Below are positions 26,077 to 34,354 of a stretch of DNA of 64,000 nucleotides, one piece after another. The notes beneath the pieces are model-generated. The model made no database searches, was not told the origin of the DNA, and saw nothing but the letters and a program-made list of their open reading frames with translations. Positions within the stretch are counted from its first letter, which is position 1. Every line of letters begins with the position of its first letter. A program made the translations under genes and the position numbers. This DNA comes from Ruthenibacterium lactatiformans (GTDB lineage Bacteria; Bacillota; Clostridia; Oscillospirales; Ruminococcaceae): contig NZ_JXXK01000010.1 in assembly GCF_000949455.1 (NCBI RefSeq), forward strand, positions 45,080 to 109,079, in the 5' to 3' direction.

Positions 26077-28116
26077 ATGAGTGAAAGTATGACAATCGGT
26101 TTCATCGGAAATCCAAACTGCGGAAAAACCACACTGTTTAATGCCTATACGGGCGCAAACCTAAAAGTGGCAAACTGGCCGGGAGTCACCGTTGAAAAGG
26201 TGGAAGGTGCCATCAAGGACCATGATATGACCATTCGCCTGGTTGACCTTCCCGGTACTTACAGCCTGACTTCTTATACGATGGAGGAGCAGGTTTCCAG
26301 ACAGTTCATACTCAGCGATGAAGTCGATGTAATTATTGATGTTGCAGATGCCTCCGCACTTGAGCGCAATCTGTATCTGACCCTGCAGCTTCTGGAACTT
26401 GGAAAGCCGGTTGTATTGGCGCTGAACATGATGGACATTGTGGAAAAGCGGGGCATGGAGATCGACACGCACAGGCTCCCGGAAATGCTGGGGATTCCGG
26501 TCATTCCGGTTTCCGCCAGAAAGCGGACCGGTCTTGATGTGCTGCTCCATGCGGCTGCACATCATAAAGACTGCAAAGACCCGGATTGCCTGATCCATCA
26601 TCACAACTATACGTCAAAACACCGGCATGACCACCATTCCGAGTATGCAATGGTTTACAGCGATACCATTGAGGATAAGATCGACCTCATTATGGCGGAA
26701 CTGAAAAAGAAGTATCCCGGTCTGACGAATTACCGTTGGTATGCAATCAAGCTGTTGGAGCAGGATAAGGAAATCACGGAGCATTACCCGGTGGATCTGC
26801 CAGATGTGCTGGACCGGAATTATGAATCCGACATTATCAACGAGAAGTACGATTTCATTCAGGAAGTCATCCGTGAAGTGCTGGTCAATAAAGACCGCCA
26901 GGATGCTTTGACACAGAAAGTAGATCGTGTGCTGACCCACCGGGTATGGAGTATCCCTATTTTCCTGGCAATTATGGCCTTAGTCTTTTTCCTTACCTTT
27001 ACGATTGGAGACTGGCTGAAGGGATATTTTGAAATGGGAATAGAAAGCCTGTCTGGCGCAGTCAACAGCGGATTGATTGCTGCTGGCGTCAACGATGTGC
27101 TGCGTTCTCTATTGGTAGATGGCATCATCGCTGGCGTAGGTGGTATTCTGACCTTCCTTCCAAATATTTTCATCCTGTTTCTTGCTCTGGCCTTTCTTGA
27201 GGACAGCGGTTATATGGCGCGTGTTGCTTATGTCATGGAGGGGATTATGAGCAAGCTGGGGTTATCCGGCAGGGCCTTTATTCCGATGATACTGGGCTTT
27301 GGATGTACCGTCCCGGCAATTATGGCATCACGAACTCTGGAAAACCGGCGAGACCGTTTTAAGGTCATGCTGGTTACTCCCTTTATGAGCTGCAGCGCCC
27401 GTTTGCCAATCTACATCCTGTTTGCAGAGATGTTCTTCGCAGAGCGTGCGATGCTGGTGGCATATTCCATGTACCTGATCGGCCTGGTGGTTGCAATCCT
27501 CGTGGCGGCGGTCATCCATTTGATTGACCGCAGGACTTCAGAAAACTATCTTTTGATTGAGCTGCCGGAATACAAAACACCCAGCTCCAGAACCGTTGCA
27601 ATTTATGTTTGGGAAAAGGTAAAGGACTATCTGACCAAAGCAGGCACCACCATTTTTGTGGCCTCTATTCTCATGTGGATCATCCTGAATTTCGGGCCGC
27701 ATGGCTACACAACAGAAATGACGGAGAGTTTCGGAGCTATTTTGGGACATTGGCTGGTTCCGTTCTTTGCTCCCATTGGATTGGGGTTCTGGCAGATTGC
27801 CGTCGCTTTGATTGCCGGTATTTCCGCGAAAGAAGTGGTGGTATCCAGCTGCGCCGTCTTGTTCGGGATCCCGAATATCAATTCTGCTGCGGGGATGGAC
27901 ACGCTGGTTGGTATCCTGGGTGCAGCAGGCTTTGGGCAGCTTAATGCCTTCTGTCTGATGATTTTTTGCCTGCTGTACATTCCCTGTGCCGCTACATTGG
28001 CAACAATCCGTAAAGAAGCGGCCAGCACCCGGTGGATGCTGTTGTCCGCCCTGTTCCAGTTAGTTGTAGCATGGGTCATTACCTTTATTATTTATCGAAT
28101 CGGACTTCTTGTGTGA
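26077..28116 (+). CDS. feoB: ferrous iron transporter FeoB
   Basis: A 679-aa G-protein-coupled Fe(II) uptake permease. The N-terminal GTPase has G1 GNPNCGKTT (11-19), G3 DLPGTYSL and G4 NMMD. The linker near residues 163-195 is unusually rich in His, Asp and Cys (HHKDCKDPDC, HHHNY, HRHDHH) and may bind metal. The membrane part has the Gate motifs GFGCTVPAIMASR and CSARLPIYI. It is followed by a 30-aa membrane peptide, a radical SAM gene and the FeoB-associated Cys-rich gene, probably one operon. Confidence 0.95.
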   Translation: MSESMTIGFIGNPNCGKTTLFNAYTGANLKVANWPGVTVEKVEGAIKDHDMTIRLVDLPGTYSLTSYTMEEQVSRQFILSDEVDVIIDVADASALERNLYLTLQLLELGKPVVLALNMMDIVEKRGMEIDTHRLPEMLGIPVIPVSARKRTGLDVLLHAAAHHKDCKDPDCLIHHHNYTSKHRHDHHSEYAMVYSDTIEDKIDLIMAELKKKYPGLTNYRWYAIKLLEQDKEITEHYPVDLPDVLDRNYESDIINEKYDFIQEVIREVLVNKDRQDALTQKVDRVLTHRVWSIPIFLAIMALVFFLTFTIGDWLKGYFEMGIESLSGAVNSGLIAAGVNDVLRSLLVDGIIAGVGGILTFLPNIFILFLALAFLEDSGYMARVAYVMEGIMSKLGLSGRAFIPMILGFGCTVPAIMASRTLENRRDRFKVMLVTPFMSCSARLPIYILFAEMFFAERAMLVAYSMYLIGLVVAILVAAVIHLIDRRTSENYLLIELPEYKTPSSRTVAIYVWEKVKDYLTKAGTTIFVASILMWIILNFGPHGYTTEMTESFGAILGHWLVPFFAPIGLGFWQIAVALIAGISAKEVVVSSCAVLFGIPNINSAAGMDTLVGILGAAGFGQLNAFCLMIFCLLYIPCAATLATIRKEAASTRWMLLSALFQLVVAWVITFIIYRIGLLV

Positions 28117-28126
28117 GGTGGGAATT

Positions 28127-28219
28127 ATGACATTTAAAAAGTTTTTACGTTTCGCCATCATTATTTCTGCGATTGGCGTTGGATTTTTAGCAGTAAGGAA
28201 TCTTCTGCGCGAAGAATAA
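28127..28219 (+). CDS. 30-aa single-pass membrane peptide
   Basis: MTFKKFLRFAIIISAIGVGF followed by a charged tail (NLLREE). GAGGTGGGA gives a good ribosome site, 10 bases after feoB. A basic N-terminus, one helix and an acidic tail suggest a small subunit for FeoB. Family not recognised. Confidence 0.55.
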   Translation: MTFKKFLRFAIIISAIGVGFLAVRNLLREE

Positions 28220-28267
28220 AAATGGGAGAAAGCTGACAGAGTCCATTTCTGTCGGCAGAAAGACAAA

Positions 28268-29620
28268 ATGAGCATTATTGAATCTGTAAAAAACACGGCC
28301 TTCACTGCGGCCGTCAATATGGCATTGAATTACCTGGAGAAAGATCCGGAAACCAATATTCCAAAAGCCATGAATCTGATTGATAAGGCTTTGCCTGATG
28401 GCTGGTATGAGAGCCAGCGGGCGGCCTTCCGAAAGGCGATTGATGAAAAGGGAAATTGGTATGAGCTGATTTTGAAAGCCTACCAGTTGGATACCGGCGT
28501 GCGAAAAACCTTGTTCCAGAATTTCATCATCAATTCGGCCTTAAAAGGTGGAGCCATCCAGGAAGAGATGCGGGAAAAAGAAAAATGCAATGTTCCATGG
28601 GCAATTCTGCTGGACCCTACATCAGCCTGCAATCTGCATTGTACTGGCTGCTGGGCTGCCGAGTACGGCCACAAGCTGAATTTGCGCCTGGAAACGATTG
28701 ACCGTATCATCCAGCAGGGTAAGGATTTAGGCGTTTATATGTATATCTACACAGGCGGGGAGCCAATGGTTCGTAAAAAGGATCTGATTACCCTCTGTGA
28801 ACGGCACCCTGATTGTGCGTTCCTGTCATTTACAAATGGTACGCTGATTGATGAAACATTCTGCCAGGAGATGCTGCGGGTAAAAAACTTTGTCCCGGCG
28901 ATCAGCTTGGAAGGATTTGAAACGGCAAATGACGGGCGCAGAGGCAGCGGCGTTTTTGAAAAGGTCATGCACGCCATGGATTTGCTGCGGGAACATAACC
29001 TGCCTTTTGGCGTTTCCACCTGCTATACCAGCGCGAACTATGAGGACATCAGCAGTGAATCATTTTTCGATATGATGATTAACATGGGCGCTATGTTCGT
29101 GTGGTTTTTCCACTATATGCCCGTTGGCAATGAGGCGGTTCCGGAGCTTTTGCCAACACCGGAGCAGAGAAGAACAGTCTATGAGCGTATTCGGGCATTT
29201 CGGAGTACAAAGCCGATCTTCAGTATGGATTTTCAGAATGATGCGGAGTATGTGGGCGGCTGCATCGCCGGAGGGCGTAATTACCTACATATCAATGCTG
29301 CCGGGGATGTTGAGCCTTGCGTATTCATTCACTACTCTAATGTGAACATCCATGACTGCACTTTGCTGGAGGCACTGAAAAGTCCAATCTTTATGGCTTA
29401 CCATGATGGGCAGCCATTCAACAAGAATATGTTGCGGCCCTGCCCTCTGCTGGAGAACCCGCAGATCTTGAGAGAGATGGTAAAGCGCACCGGTGCAAAA
29501 TCGACAGATTTGCAGTCACCGGAATCGGTAGACCATCTCTGCGACAAGTGCGAACTGTATGCAAAGAACTGGCAGCCCACGGCGGATGAGTTGTGGAGTG
29601 CCGGCCAGAAAGGAGTCTGA
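28268..29620 (+). CDS. radical SAM protein in the feo operon
   Basis: A 450-aa radical SAM enzyme. The 4Fe-4S motif CNLHCTGC gives Cys121, Cys125 and Cys128; YTGGEPMVRKKDL and VPAISLEGFE are conserved SAM-domain strands. The C-terminal part has further Cys (GGCIAGG, EPCVF, RPCPLL, DKCELY) that could hold an auxiliary Fe-S cluster. The N-terminal 100 residues are helical (MNLIDKALPDGWYESQRAAF). The substrate is unknown. The position between feoB and the Cys-rich peptide suggests iron-regulated expression or a link to iron supply. Confidence 0.85.
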   Translation: MSIIESVKNTAFTAAVNMALNYLEKDPETNIPKAMNLIDKALPDGWYESQRAAFRKAIDEKGNWYELILKAYQLDTGVRKTLFQNFIINSALKGGAIQEEMREKEKCNVPWAILLDPTSACNLHCTGCWAAEYGHKLNLRLETIDRIIQQGKDLGVYMYIYTGGEPMVRKKDLITLCERHPDCAFLSFTNGTLIDETFCQEMLRVKNFVPAISLEGFETANDGRRGSGVFEKVMHAMDLLREHNLPFGVSTCYTSANYEDISSESFFDMMINMGAMFVWFFHYMPVGNEAVPELLPTPEQRRTVYERIRAFRSTKPIFSMDFQNDAEYVGGCIAGGRNYLHINAAGDVEPCVFIHYSNVNIHDCTLLEALKSPIFMAYHDGQPFNKNMLRPCPLLENPQILREMVKRTGAKSTDLQSPESVDHLCDKCELYAKNWQPTADELWSAGQKGV

Positions 29621-29764
29621 ATGATTGTAACAGGCGTAATTGCAGTCGGAATTGTTCTCTATGCGGTATGGGCTGTTCGGAAGATCCATCGGGATCGGAA
29701 GAATGGCTCCTGCTGCGGTGGTGGTTGCTCCGGCTGTATAGGCAAGGAGTATTGTAATAAATAA
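29621..29764 (+). CDS. FeoB-associated Cys-rich membrane protein
   Basis: A 47-aa peptide starting one base after the radical SAM stop. One N-terminal membrane helix (TGVIAVGIVLYAVWAVRKI) then NGSCCGGGCSGC with five nearby Cys, the hallmark of the small FeoB-associated Cys-rich family. It probably handles iron at the inner membrane face. Confidence 0.88.
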   Translation: MIVTGVIAVGIVLYAVWAVRKIHRDRKNGSCCGGGCSGCIGKEYCNK

Positions 29765-29859
29765 ACTGTATCTGGCCGATGCCTCTGTTTGACAAAGGGT
29801 GTCAGACCGTATCACAAAGGCGACCGGCGCAGGATGGCGGCAGCTGTCCGGGCGGATAT

Positions 29860-29971
29860 ACCGGATATGGACGGGGAAATGCGGGCGCTGGCCTGCCAAA
29901 CCTCCACCAAACCGGACGCCATGAGCGACACCGACTTTGAGGCGCGGCGGTTTCAGTTTACAGACGGGTAA
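29860..29971 (+). pseudogene. degraded copy of the 37-aa ORF at 34896
   Basis: The frame reads IPDMDGEMRALACQT...FEARRFQFTDG, matching the 37-aa protein at 34896, but the start codon is ATA instead of ATG. An upstream in-frame start at 29789 gives an extended protein of doubtful reality. The following hairpin is also duplicated, so a block of about 170 bases is repeated. Confidence 0.5.
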
Positions 29972-29987
29972 TCAAACAAAATCGAAA

Positions 29988-30030
29988 CGCCGGACGTGGG
30001 GCTGTTTGGCCTCTGCGTCCGGCGCTTTTT
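29988..30030 (+). terminator. terminator, duplicated at 35027
   Basis: CGCCGGACG (29988-29996) pairs with CGTCCGGCG (30016-30024), then CTTTTT. The loop shares GGGGCTGTTTG and CCTCTG with the copy at 35027. Confidence 0.7.
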
Positions 30031-30046
30031 AATAATATGGATTTTG

Positions 30047-30628
30047 CTACCTCTTTCTTCCAATATATCTACATACTTTTTTTCTATATTCCAAGTATTC
30101 CTCTCCGAATGTTTTTATCAAGAAAGCTTCCTCCACTTTAACAATCTGTAAGTGAAACATAACAACCGTCAACACTGTTATCACTAACAAGCCCCAATTA
30201 AAAAATATAAAAAGGATGGATAAATAGATTAAATCAAAACCCAAAAAGGCAGGATTGCGGCTATATGCATATATTCCAGACGTGATAAGTTCTGTTTTTT
30301 TATCATCAGGGACACCAGTTCTCCAACTATCACGCATCGTAAGTACGGATACCGCAAACACCACAACTCCTAATATTCCCAATATACAGCCCAATACCCT
30401 TACCCATGTCAGATCAATATATGTGTCCATAAAAATACTAATCAACTCAACAATGGGCGCTACAAATGTTACAATTTTCAATGAATCTTCTATGGCCTTT
30501 ACAAAGCCTTTCTTTCCCTTGCCCAATAAATTTGTTTGTATTCCCTGCTTTCGCTGACTAATAAGTTTTATGTAATAAATACCGTAAAACGCAGCCAGTA
30601 TCAATATTGCAATAATTTTATATGCCAT
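30047..30628 (-). CDS. ICMT/PEMT-type membrane methyltransferase
   Basis: A 193-aa multi-pass membrane protein related to isoprenylcysteine carboxyl methyltransferases. It has four to five hydrophobic helices, and the C-terminus carries GIYAYSRNPAFLGFDLIY and KVEEAFLIKTFGEEYLEYRK, the SAM-binding signature of the family. GGAGG seven bases upstream sets the start at 30628. The gene is AT-rich compared with the left block and oriented against its neighbours. The methyl acceptor is unknown. Confidence 0.85.
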   Translation of the reverse strand: MAYKIIAILILAAFYGIYYIKLISQRKQGIQTNLLGKGKKGFVKAIEDSLKIVTFVAPIVELISIFMDTYIDLTWVRVLGCILGILGVVVFAVSVLTMRDSWRTGVPDDKKTELITSGIYAYSRNPAFLGFDLIYLSILFIFFNWGLLVITVLTVVMFHLQIVKVEEAFLIKTFGEEYLEYRKKVCRYIGRKR

Positions 30629-30834
30629 ACTGCAACCTCCAAATTTATTTTTATCACTGGATTGATTATACCTCATTCATCAAGACAAGCATAGCAGAAC
30701 TTTGTAAATACTTGATGAATGGCAACAGGAAGTTGGGGCCTTCCCCAACAAGCAAAATTTCCGGACCGACAGTGGTGGCCGGGGCAGAAAAGGCCATCAT
30801 ACAGCAGCACCGACAAAGGACATAGGTTTTCCAT

Positions 30835-30863
30835 TTGCACAGTTAGCCATGACGTACTATAAT
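30835..30863 (+). promoter_or_regulatory. promoter of the AraC-type gene
   Basis: TTGCAC (30835-30840), 17 bases, TATAAT (30858-30863). Transcription would start close to the 29-base repeat at 30879. Confidence 0.7.
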
Positions 30864-30878
30864 GCAAAGTGAATTCTA

Positions 30879-30907
30879 TTTGGATTTAAAATCCTGCTGA
30901 TTGGAGC
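30879..30907 (+). repeat. 29-base direct repeat, copy 2
   Basis: Matches 20595-20623 at 27 of 29 positions; contains GGATTTAAAATCC and the ribosome site GGAGC for the AraC-type gene. Confidence 0.65.
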
Positions 30908-30915
30908 GGTGCAAT

Positions 30916-31959
30916 ATGAGAAGAAACCTTATAATAAAAAATGCCAGGAAAACCCTGGCACAACAGATAAACAATAAAAATGTAACGGAAAGGACAGTTA
31001 TGGAGCATACCCCACTTTCATCAACAGGGTTGTCCGCAGTCATTCCGGAAGATAACGACGGCTATTGTACCGTCTATAAAATGGATTGTGCGGATGGCCT
31101 TGGACTTATGACGGTCTATCAGGTCTATCCCGGAATACAGCTTATTTATAATGACTTTGAGGCAACGAGCTGCTATTGGGATGGGAACATTGATAAAAAT
31201 ATATTGGAGATCAATCATTGCCGGGAAGGCCGTGAGGGATGTCGCTTAGCAAGCGGCTCTTGTCTTTACCTCGGAGAAGGAGACCTGTCAATCCATACCA
31301 TGGATAATTGTGCGGCGGAAATGTCATTTCCATTAAAGCATTATCGGGGGATCTCCGTTGTTATCAATTTATCTGTGGTGATGAGAAACCCTCCTGAAAT
31401 CCTCTCCGACAGTGGCATAGATATTCTGCAATTTAAAGATAAGTTTTGTTCTGGTGGAAACTGCTTTATCATGCGAGCGAAGGATGAGATTGAACATATA
31501 TTTTCAGAACTTTATTCTGTGCCGGATTGCTTACAGAAACCATATTTTCGATTAAAGGTACAAGAACTACTTTTGTTTTTGTGTATGGTCGATGTGTCCA
31601 AAGAGAAACGGAGAGAGCTATACACTTCCCCACAAGTGGAGATTATCAAGACGATCCATAAAAGGCTGACATCCAATCTTCAGGAGCGGCCAACCATTGA
31701 AGATCTATCTAAGGAATATTTGATAAACACTACAACCTTAAAGGATACCTTTAAAGGGATTTATGGACAGCCTATCGGAACTTATATGAAAGAATACCGC
31801 ATCAGGCAGGCTGCGATTTTATTGAGGCAGACGCAGGCCACCATAGCTGAAATTGCGAATCAAGTTGGATATGAAAATCAGAGCAAATTTGCCACAGCGT
31901 TTCGTGATGTTCTAAAGATTGCGCCAGCGGAGTATCGCAAAGAAAACAGTGGTGAATAA
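30916..31959 (+). CDS. AraC-family transcriptional regulator
   Basis: A 347-aa regulator. An N-terminal sensing domain (about residues 30-230, with LGLMTVYQVYPGIQLIYNDF and EINHCREGREGCR) precedes two helix-turn-helix units: ERPTIEDLSKEYLINTTTLK and ATIAEIANQVGYENQSKFA, ending in APAEYRKE. The start used is ATG 30916 with GGAGCGG upstream; a later ATG near 31000 with AAAGGA is possible. Regulators of this subtype often sit beside transporters in Clostridia; the neighbouring Feo and MATE genes are candidate targets. Confidence 0.88.
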   Translation: MRRNLIIKNARKTLAQQINNKNVTERTVMEHTPLSSTGLSAVIPEDNDGYCTVYKMDCADGLGLMTVYQVYPGIQLIYNDFEATSCYWDGNIDKNILEINHCREGREGCRLASGSCLYLGEGDLSIHTMDNCAAEMSFPLKHYRGISVVINLSVVMRNPPEILSDSGIDILQFKDKFCSGGNCFIMRAKDEIEHIFSELYSVPDCLQKPYFRLKVQELLLFLCMVDVSKEKRRELYTSPQVEIIKTIHKRLTSNLQERPTIEDLSKEYLINTTTLKDTFKGIYGQPIGTYMKEYRIRQAAILLRQTQATIAEIANQVGYENQSKFATAFRDVLKIAPAEYRKENSGE

Positions 31960-32066
31960 GCTCACCATAATTTCTTCATAGTATAATAATGGTGCAACAG
32001 AGGGCGTGGGAAATGTAGAGGCGATAAGCATTAAACTTGGTAAAATGAAAGGGGGTGAGGCTAGTG

Positions 32067-32360
32067 GTGGTGAAGCCCGTACTTATATACGGCAACTTGT
32101 GCATTGATCCTAACCAACGCAAAGTTTGTATTGGAGAAGAAAATGTACGATTGACAACTATGGAGTTTGACGTTTTATACTATCTGGCCTCTCACCCCGG
32201 ATGGTCTTTCACACGTGAGCAGATATATCAGTGTGTAAGGCGGGATGATTTTAGTGCTGGTCCGGAAAGCGTCACAAGCAGAATCTACCAGATACGAAAA
32301 AAGATAAAAACTGATGCCATTTGTACCATTTATGGATATGGCTATCGCTTTGAATTGTAA
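32067..32360 (+). CDS. orphan OmpR-type winged-helix protein
   Basis: About 97 aa, only the DNA-binding half of an OmpR/PhoB response regulator: LTTMEFDVLYYLASHPGWSF, TREQIYQCV and TICTIYGYGYRFEL. No receiver domain is present. The start is one of several GTG codons at 32064-32070 behind AAAGGGGGTGAGG. A relative with an extra N-terminal domain occurs at 42472. Such stand-alone proteins occur in mobile elements; the target is unknown. Confidence 0.75.
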   Translation: MVKPVLIYGNLCIDPNQRKVCIGEENVRLTTMEFDVLYYLASHPGWSFTREQIYQCVRRDDFSAGPESVTSRIYQIRKKIKTDAICTIYGYGYRFEL

Positions 32361-32406
32361 AGAAGGAGTACCGTTCCAAAACAATTTCGGAACGGTGCTC
32401 CTTCTT
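32360..32406 (+). terminator. long terminator
   Basis: An 18-base arm beginning AAGAAGGAGTACC (32360-32377) pairs with one ending GTGCTCCTTCTT (32389-32406), followed by TCTATG. It isolates parM from the winged-helix gene. Confidence 0.75.
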
Positions 32407-32452
32407 TCTATGTACCTACAAAAATTGATGCTAAAATTACTTTTTCTCTGTT

Positions 32453-32479
32453 GAGAAAGGCGTCATCCAGGCGTAAAGG
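32453..32479. repeat. 27-base dispersed repeat, copy 2, upstream of parM
   Basis: 23 of 27 bases match 15466-15492. It lies 34 bases before the parM start. TTGAGA (from 32451), 17 bases, TAAAGG could be a weak promoter; alternatively both copies are coding remnants, because the minus strand reads PLR.D.AFL in each. Confidence 0.5.
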
Positions 32480-32513
32480 ATATGTATAAAGCAAAAAAAG
32501 GAGGTACATACCT

Positions 32514-33425
32514 ATGTTAATTGGTGTCGATCATGGAAACAAGCAGATCAAAACCGCCCACGGCGAACCCTTTGTGTCTGGACTGCAGCAGAGCCTGACC
32601 CGGCCATTCGGTCAGAGCCTGCAATACCGCGGCACTTACTACACGCTCTCCAATGAACGCATTCCGTTCCACAAAGATAAGACGGAGGATGACCGCTTTT
32701 TCGCCCTTACCTTGATCGCCATCGCGGAGGAAATTACGGCCCGTGGCATCAGCGAAAAAGAACTGCACCGTATCCAGCTGGCCGTTGGCCTGCCCCCGGC
32801 ACATTTTGGTGCTCAGTCCGAGAAATTCGCGTCCTATTTTCAGGGCCGTGGTCTTGTAGAATTTATGTATCGGGATAGGCACTATGCCATCAGCATTGAG
32901 GATGTGGCCTGCTATCCGCAAGCATACGCAGCTGCGGCCACGATGCTGCATACCCTGTTAGATGACCCGAAGGCAGTCGTGCTGGATATCGGAGGCTTTA
33001 CGGCGGATTATCTGCTGCTGAAGAACGGAAAAGCCGACCTTGCTTCCTGTGATTCGCTGGAAAACGGCGTCATCCTGCTATACAATAAAATCAGGTCCAG
33101 AGGAAATGCGGAGCTGGACTTGCTTCTGGATGAAGGCGACGTGGACGCCATTCTCTCTGGAAAGCTGACGCAGTACCCTGCGGATGCCGTGCAGCTTGTG
33201 GAGCGACTGGCGCAGGAGTTCGTCAATGACCTATTCAGCACTTTGCGGGAGAGGATGCTGGATCTGCGCTATTGCAGAGCAGTGTTCGTGGGCGGCGGCG
33301 CCATTCTGCTGCGCCGGCAGATCGAGGCGTCCGGTAAGGTGGGGATGCCGCTGTTCGTCACGAATATCAATGCCAATGCGGCCGGATTTGAGTACCTGTA
33401 TCGGCTTGAGACGATGGGCAGGTGA
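32514..33425 (+). CDS. parM: ParM/StbA-type actin-like partition ATPase
   Basis: A 303-aa actin-fold protein. Phosphate 1 motif IGVDHGNKQIKTAHG at the N-terminus, phosphate 2 VVLDIGGFTADYLLLKNGK and the adenosine-side GGGAILLRR. It forms filaments that separate plasmid or element copies. AAAGGAGG precedes the ATG. The stop TGA overlaps the start of the ParR-like gene (TGATG), the usual parMR layout. The centromere should lie nearby; no clear iterons were seen in 32361-32513. Confidence 0.88.
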   Translation: MLIGVDHGNKQIKTAHGEPFVSGLQQSLTRPFGQSLQYRGTYYTLSNERIPFHKDKTEDDRFFALTLIAIAEEITARGISEKELHRIQLAVGLPPAHFGAQSEKFASYFQGRGLVEFMYRDRHYAISIEDVACYPQAYAAAATMLHTLLDDPKAVVLDIGGFTADYLLLKNGKADLASCDSLENGVILLYNKIRSRGNAELDLLLDEGDVDAILSGKLTQYPADAVQLVERLAQEFVNDLFSTLRERMLDLRYCRAVFVGGGAILLRRQIEASGKVGMPLFVTNINANAAGFEYLYRLETMGR

Positions 33426-33859
33426 TGACTATGGCGGCCAAAAAAGAACGGGGACGGTTCTCCCTGCGGTTCAACATCGGAGACCCCGCACAGCGGGCCG
33501 CCATCGAACTGTTGGAATTGCAGCCGCCCCATAGCAAATCCCAGTATATCGCAAATGCGCTTGTATATTATAACGCTCATTTTGCTGATGACCCGCAGCC
33601 GTTAAAAATGCCGGCTATTGATCGGACGGCTATTGAAGCGATAGTGCGGGAGATTATGCGCCAGGAGAGACAGGCCCCAGGCAAGAGTGTTCAGGCCGAA
33701 GAAACCTCCCCATCAAGGGAAAAGAAAATAGCCCCACCGCCGCAAGAACAGGCGATAGAGCTATTAGAAGGCGCAACGACAGATGGAGTATCGGAAGTTG
33801 ATGATATGACCCGCGATTTGATTGCCAGCACAATGGCGGCTTTCCGCAGAAATGGCTAA
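33425..33859 (+). CDS. parR: ParR-like centromere-binding protein
   Basis: A 144-aa protein. GRFSLRFNIGDPAQRAAIEL followed by HSKSQYIANALVYY resembles a ribbon-helix-helix DNA-binding domain. A disordered Pro/Glu/Lys linker leads to a C-terminal helix (DDMTRDLIASTMAAFRRNG) that could contact ParM filaments. It is coupled to parM by an overlapping start/stop. The assignment rests on position and layout. Confidence 0.75.
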   Translation: MTMAAKKERGRFSLRFNIGDPAQRAAIELLELQPPHSKSQYIANALVYYNAHFADDPQPLKMPAIDRTAIEAIVREIMRQERQAPGKSVQAEETSPSREKKIAPPPQEQAIELLEGATTDGVSEVDDMTRDLIASTMAAFRRNG

Positions 33860-33861
33860 AA

Positions 33862-33903
33862 AAGAGGTATGGGAGCGAAGCTGTGCCGACTCTCATACCT
33901 CTT
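33862..33903. terminator. bidirectional terminator
   Basis: AAGAGGTATGGGAG pairs with CTCTCATACCTCTT. It overlaps the last codons of the convergent XRE gene. Confidence 0.65.
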
Positions 33904-34228
33904 CCTTTTCCTGCGTGGCCGCAATGAAGTGATCAATGATCTGCTCCAAATGGCGGTATTGGCTGGGGGTCAATGTAGAAATTTTCTGTTGGAGCAATGA
34001 AGCATCTGCCTCCAGAATCTCACCACGCAGTAAATAGTCTGCGCTGATACCGAGGGCATCACAGATCTTCAGCATGGTTTCCGGGCGCATCGCCTTTTGT
34101 CCTGTTTCCGCATACGAGATGGTCTGCGATGTGAGATGCGTCAAATTTGCCAAAGTCTCCTGCGTCATATTTAATTGTTTTCTCCGGTCCAAGATCCGCT
34201 GACCCATATCTTTCAAAAGCTCGTTCAT
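33893..34228 (-). CDS. XRE-family helix-turn-helix regulator
   Basis: A 111-aa repressor. The N-terminal Cro/CI-type domain has LNMTQETLANLTHLTSQTIS and ALGISADYLLRGE; the C-terminal part (SQYRHLEQIIDHFI) probably dimerises. GGAGG six bases upstream sets the start at 34228. It is divergent from the SLOG gene, with a palindrome overlapping both promoters, so it likely represses both. Confidence 0.9.
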   Translation of the reverse strand: MNELLKDMGQRILDRRKQLNMTQETLANLTHLTSQTISYAETGQKAMRPETMLKICDALGISADYLLRGEILEADASLLQQKISTLTPSQYRHLEQIIDHFIAATQEKEEV

Positions 34229-34285
34229 TCGCAATCCTCCATACTATAGTTACATTTTATCCACTATGGCATAAAAAATTAAGCG

Positions 34286-34322
34286 ACCATGGTTGAGTTT
34301 AGTCAACCATGGTATATATAAT
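34286..34322. promoter_or_regulatory. shared operator and promoter of the XRE/SLOG pair
   Basis: Perfect inverted repeat ACCATGGTTGA (34286-34296) / TCAACCATGGT (34303-34313). TTGAGT (34293-34298), 18 bases, TATAAT (34317-34322) drives the SLOG gene and overlaps the repeat. On the minus strand TTGACT in the same repeat can serve as the -35 of the XRE gene. Confidence 0.75.
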
Positions 34323-34354
34323 AGGTACAAAAGTAAAATTAGGAGGAGATGCAA

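Noticed and set aside
29789..29971. 60-aa protein starting at 29789
   Set aside because: Only the last 37 codons match the intact paralogue at 34896; the upstream extension has no ribosome site.
32361..32513. parC iterons upstream of parM
   Set aside because: Only a terminator and one 27-base repeat are seen, no tandem iterons, so no centromere was called.
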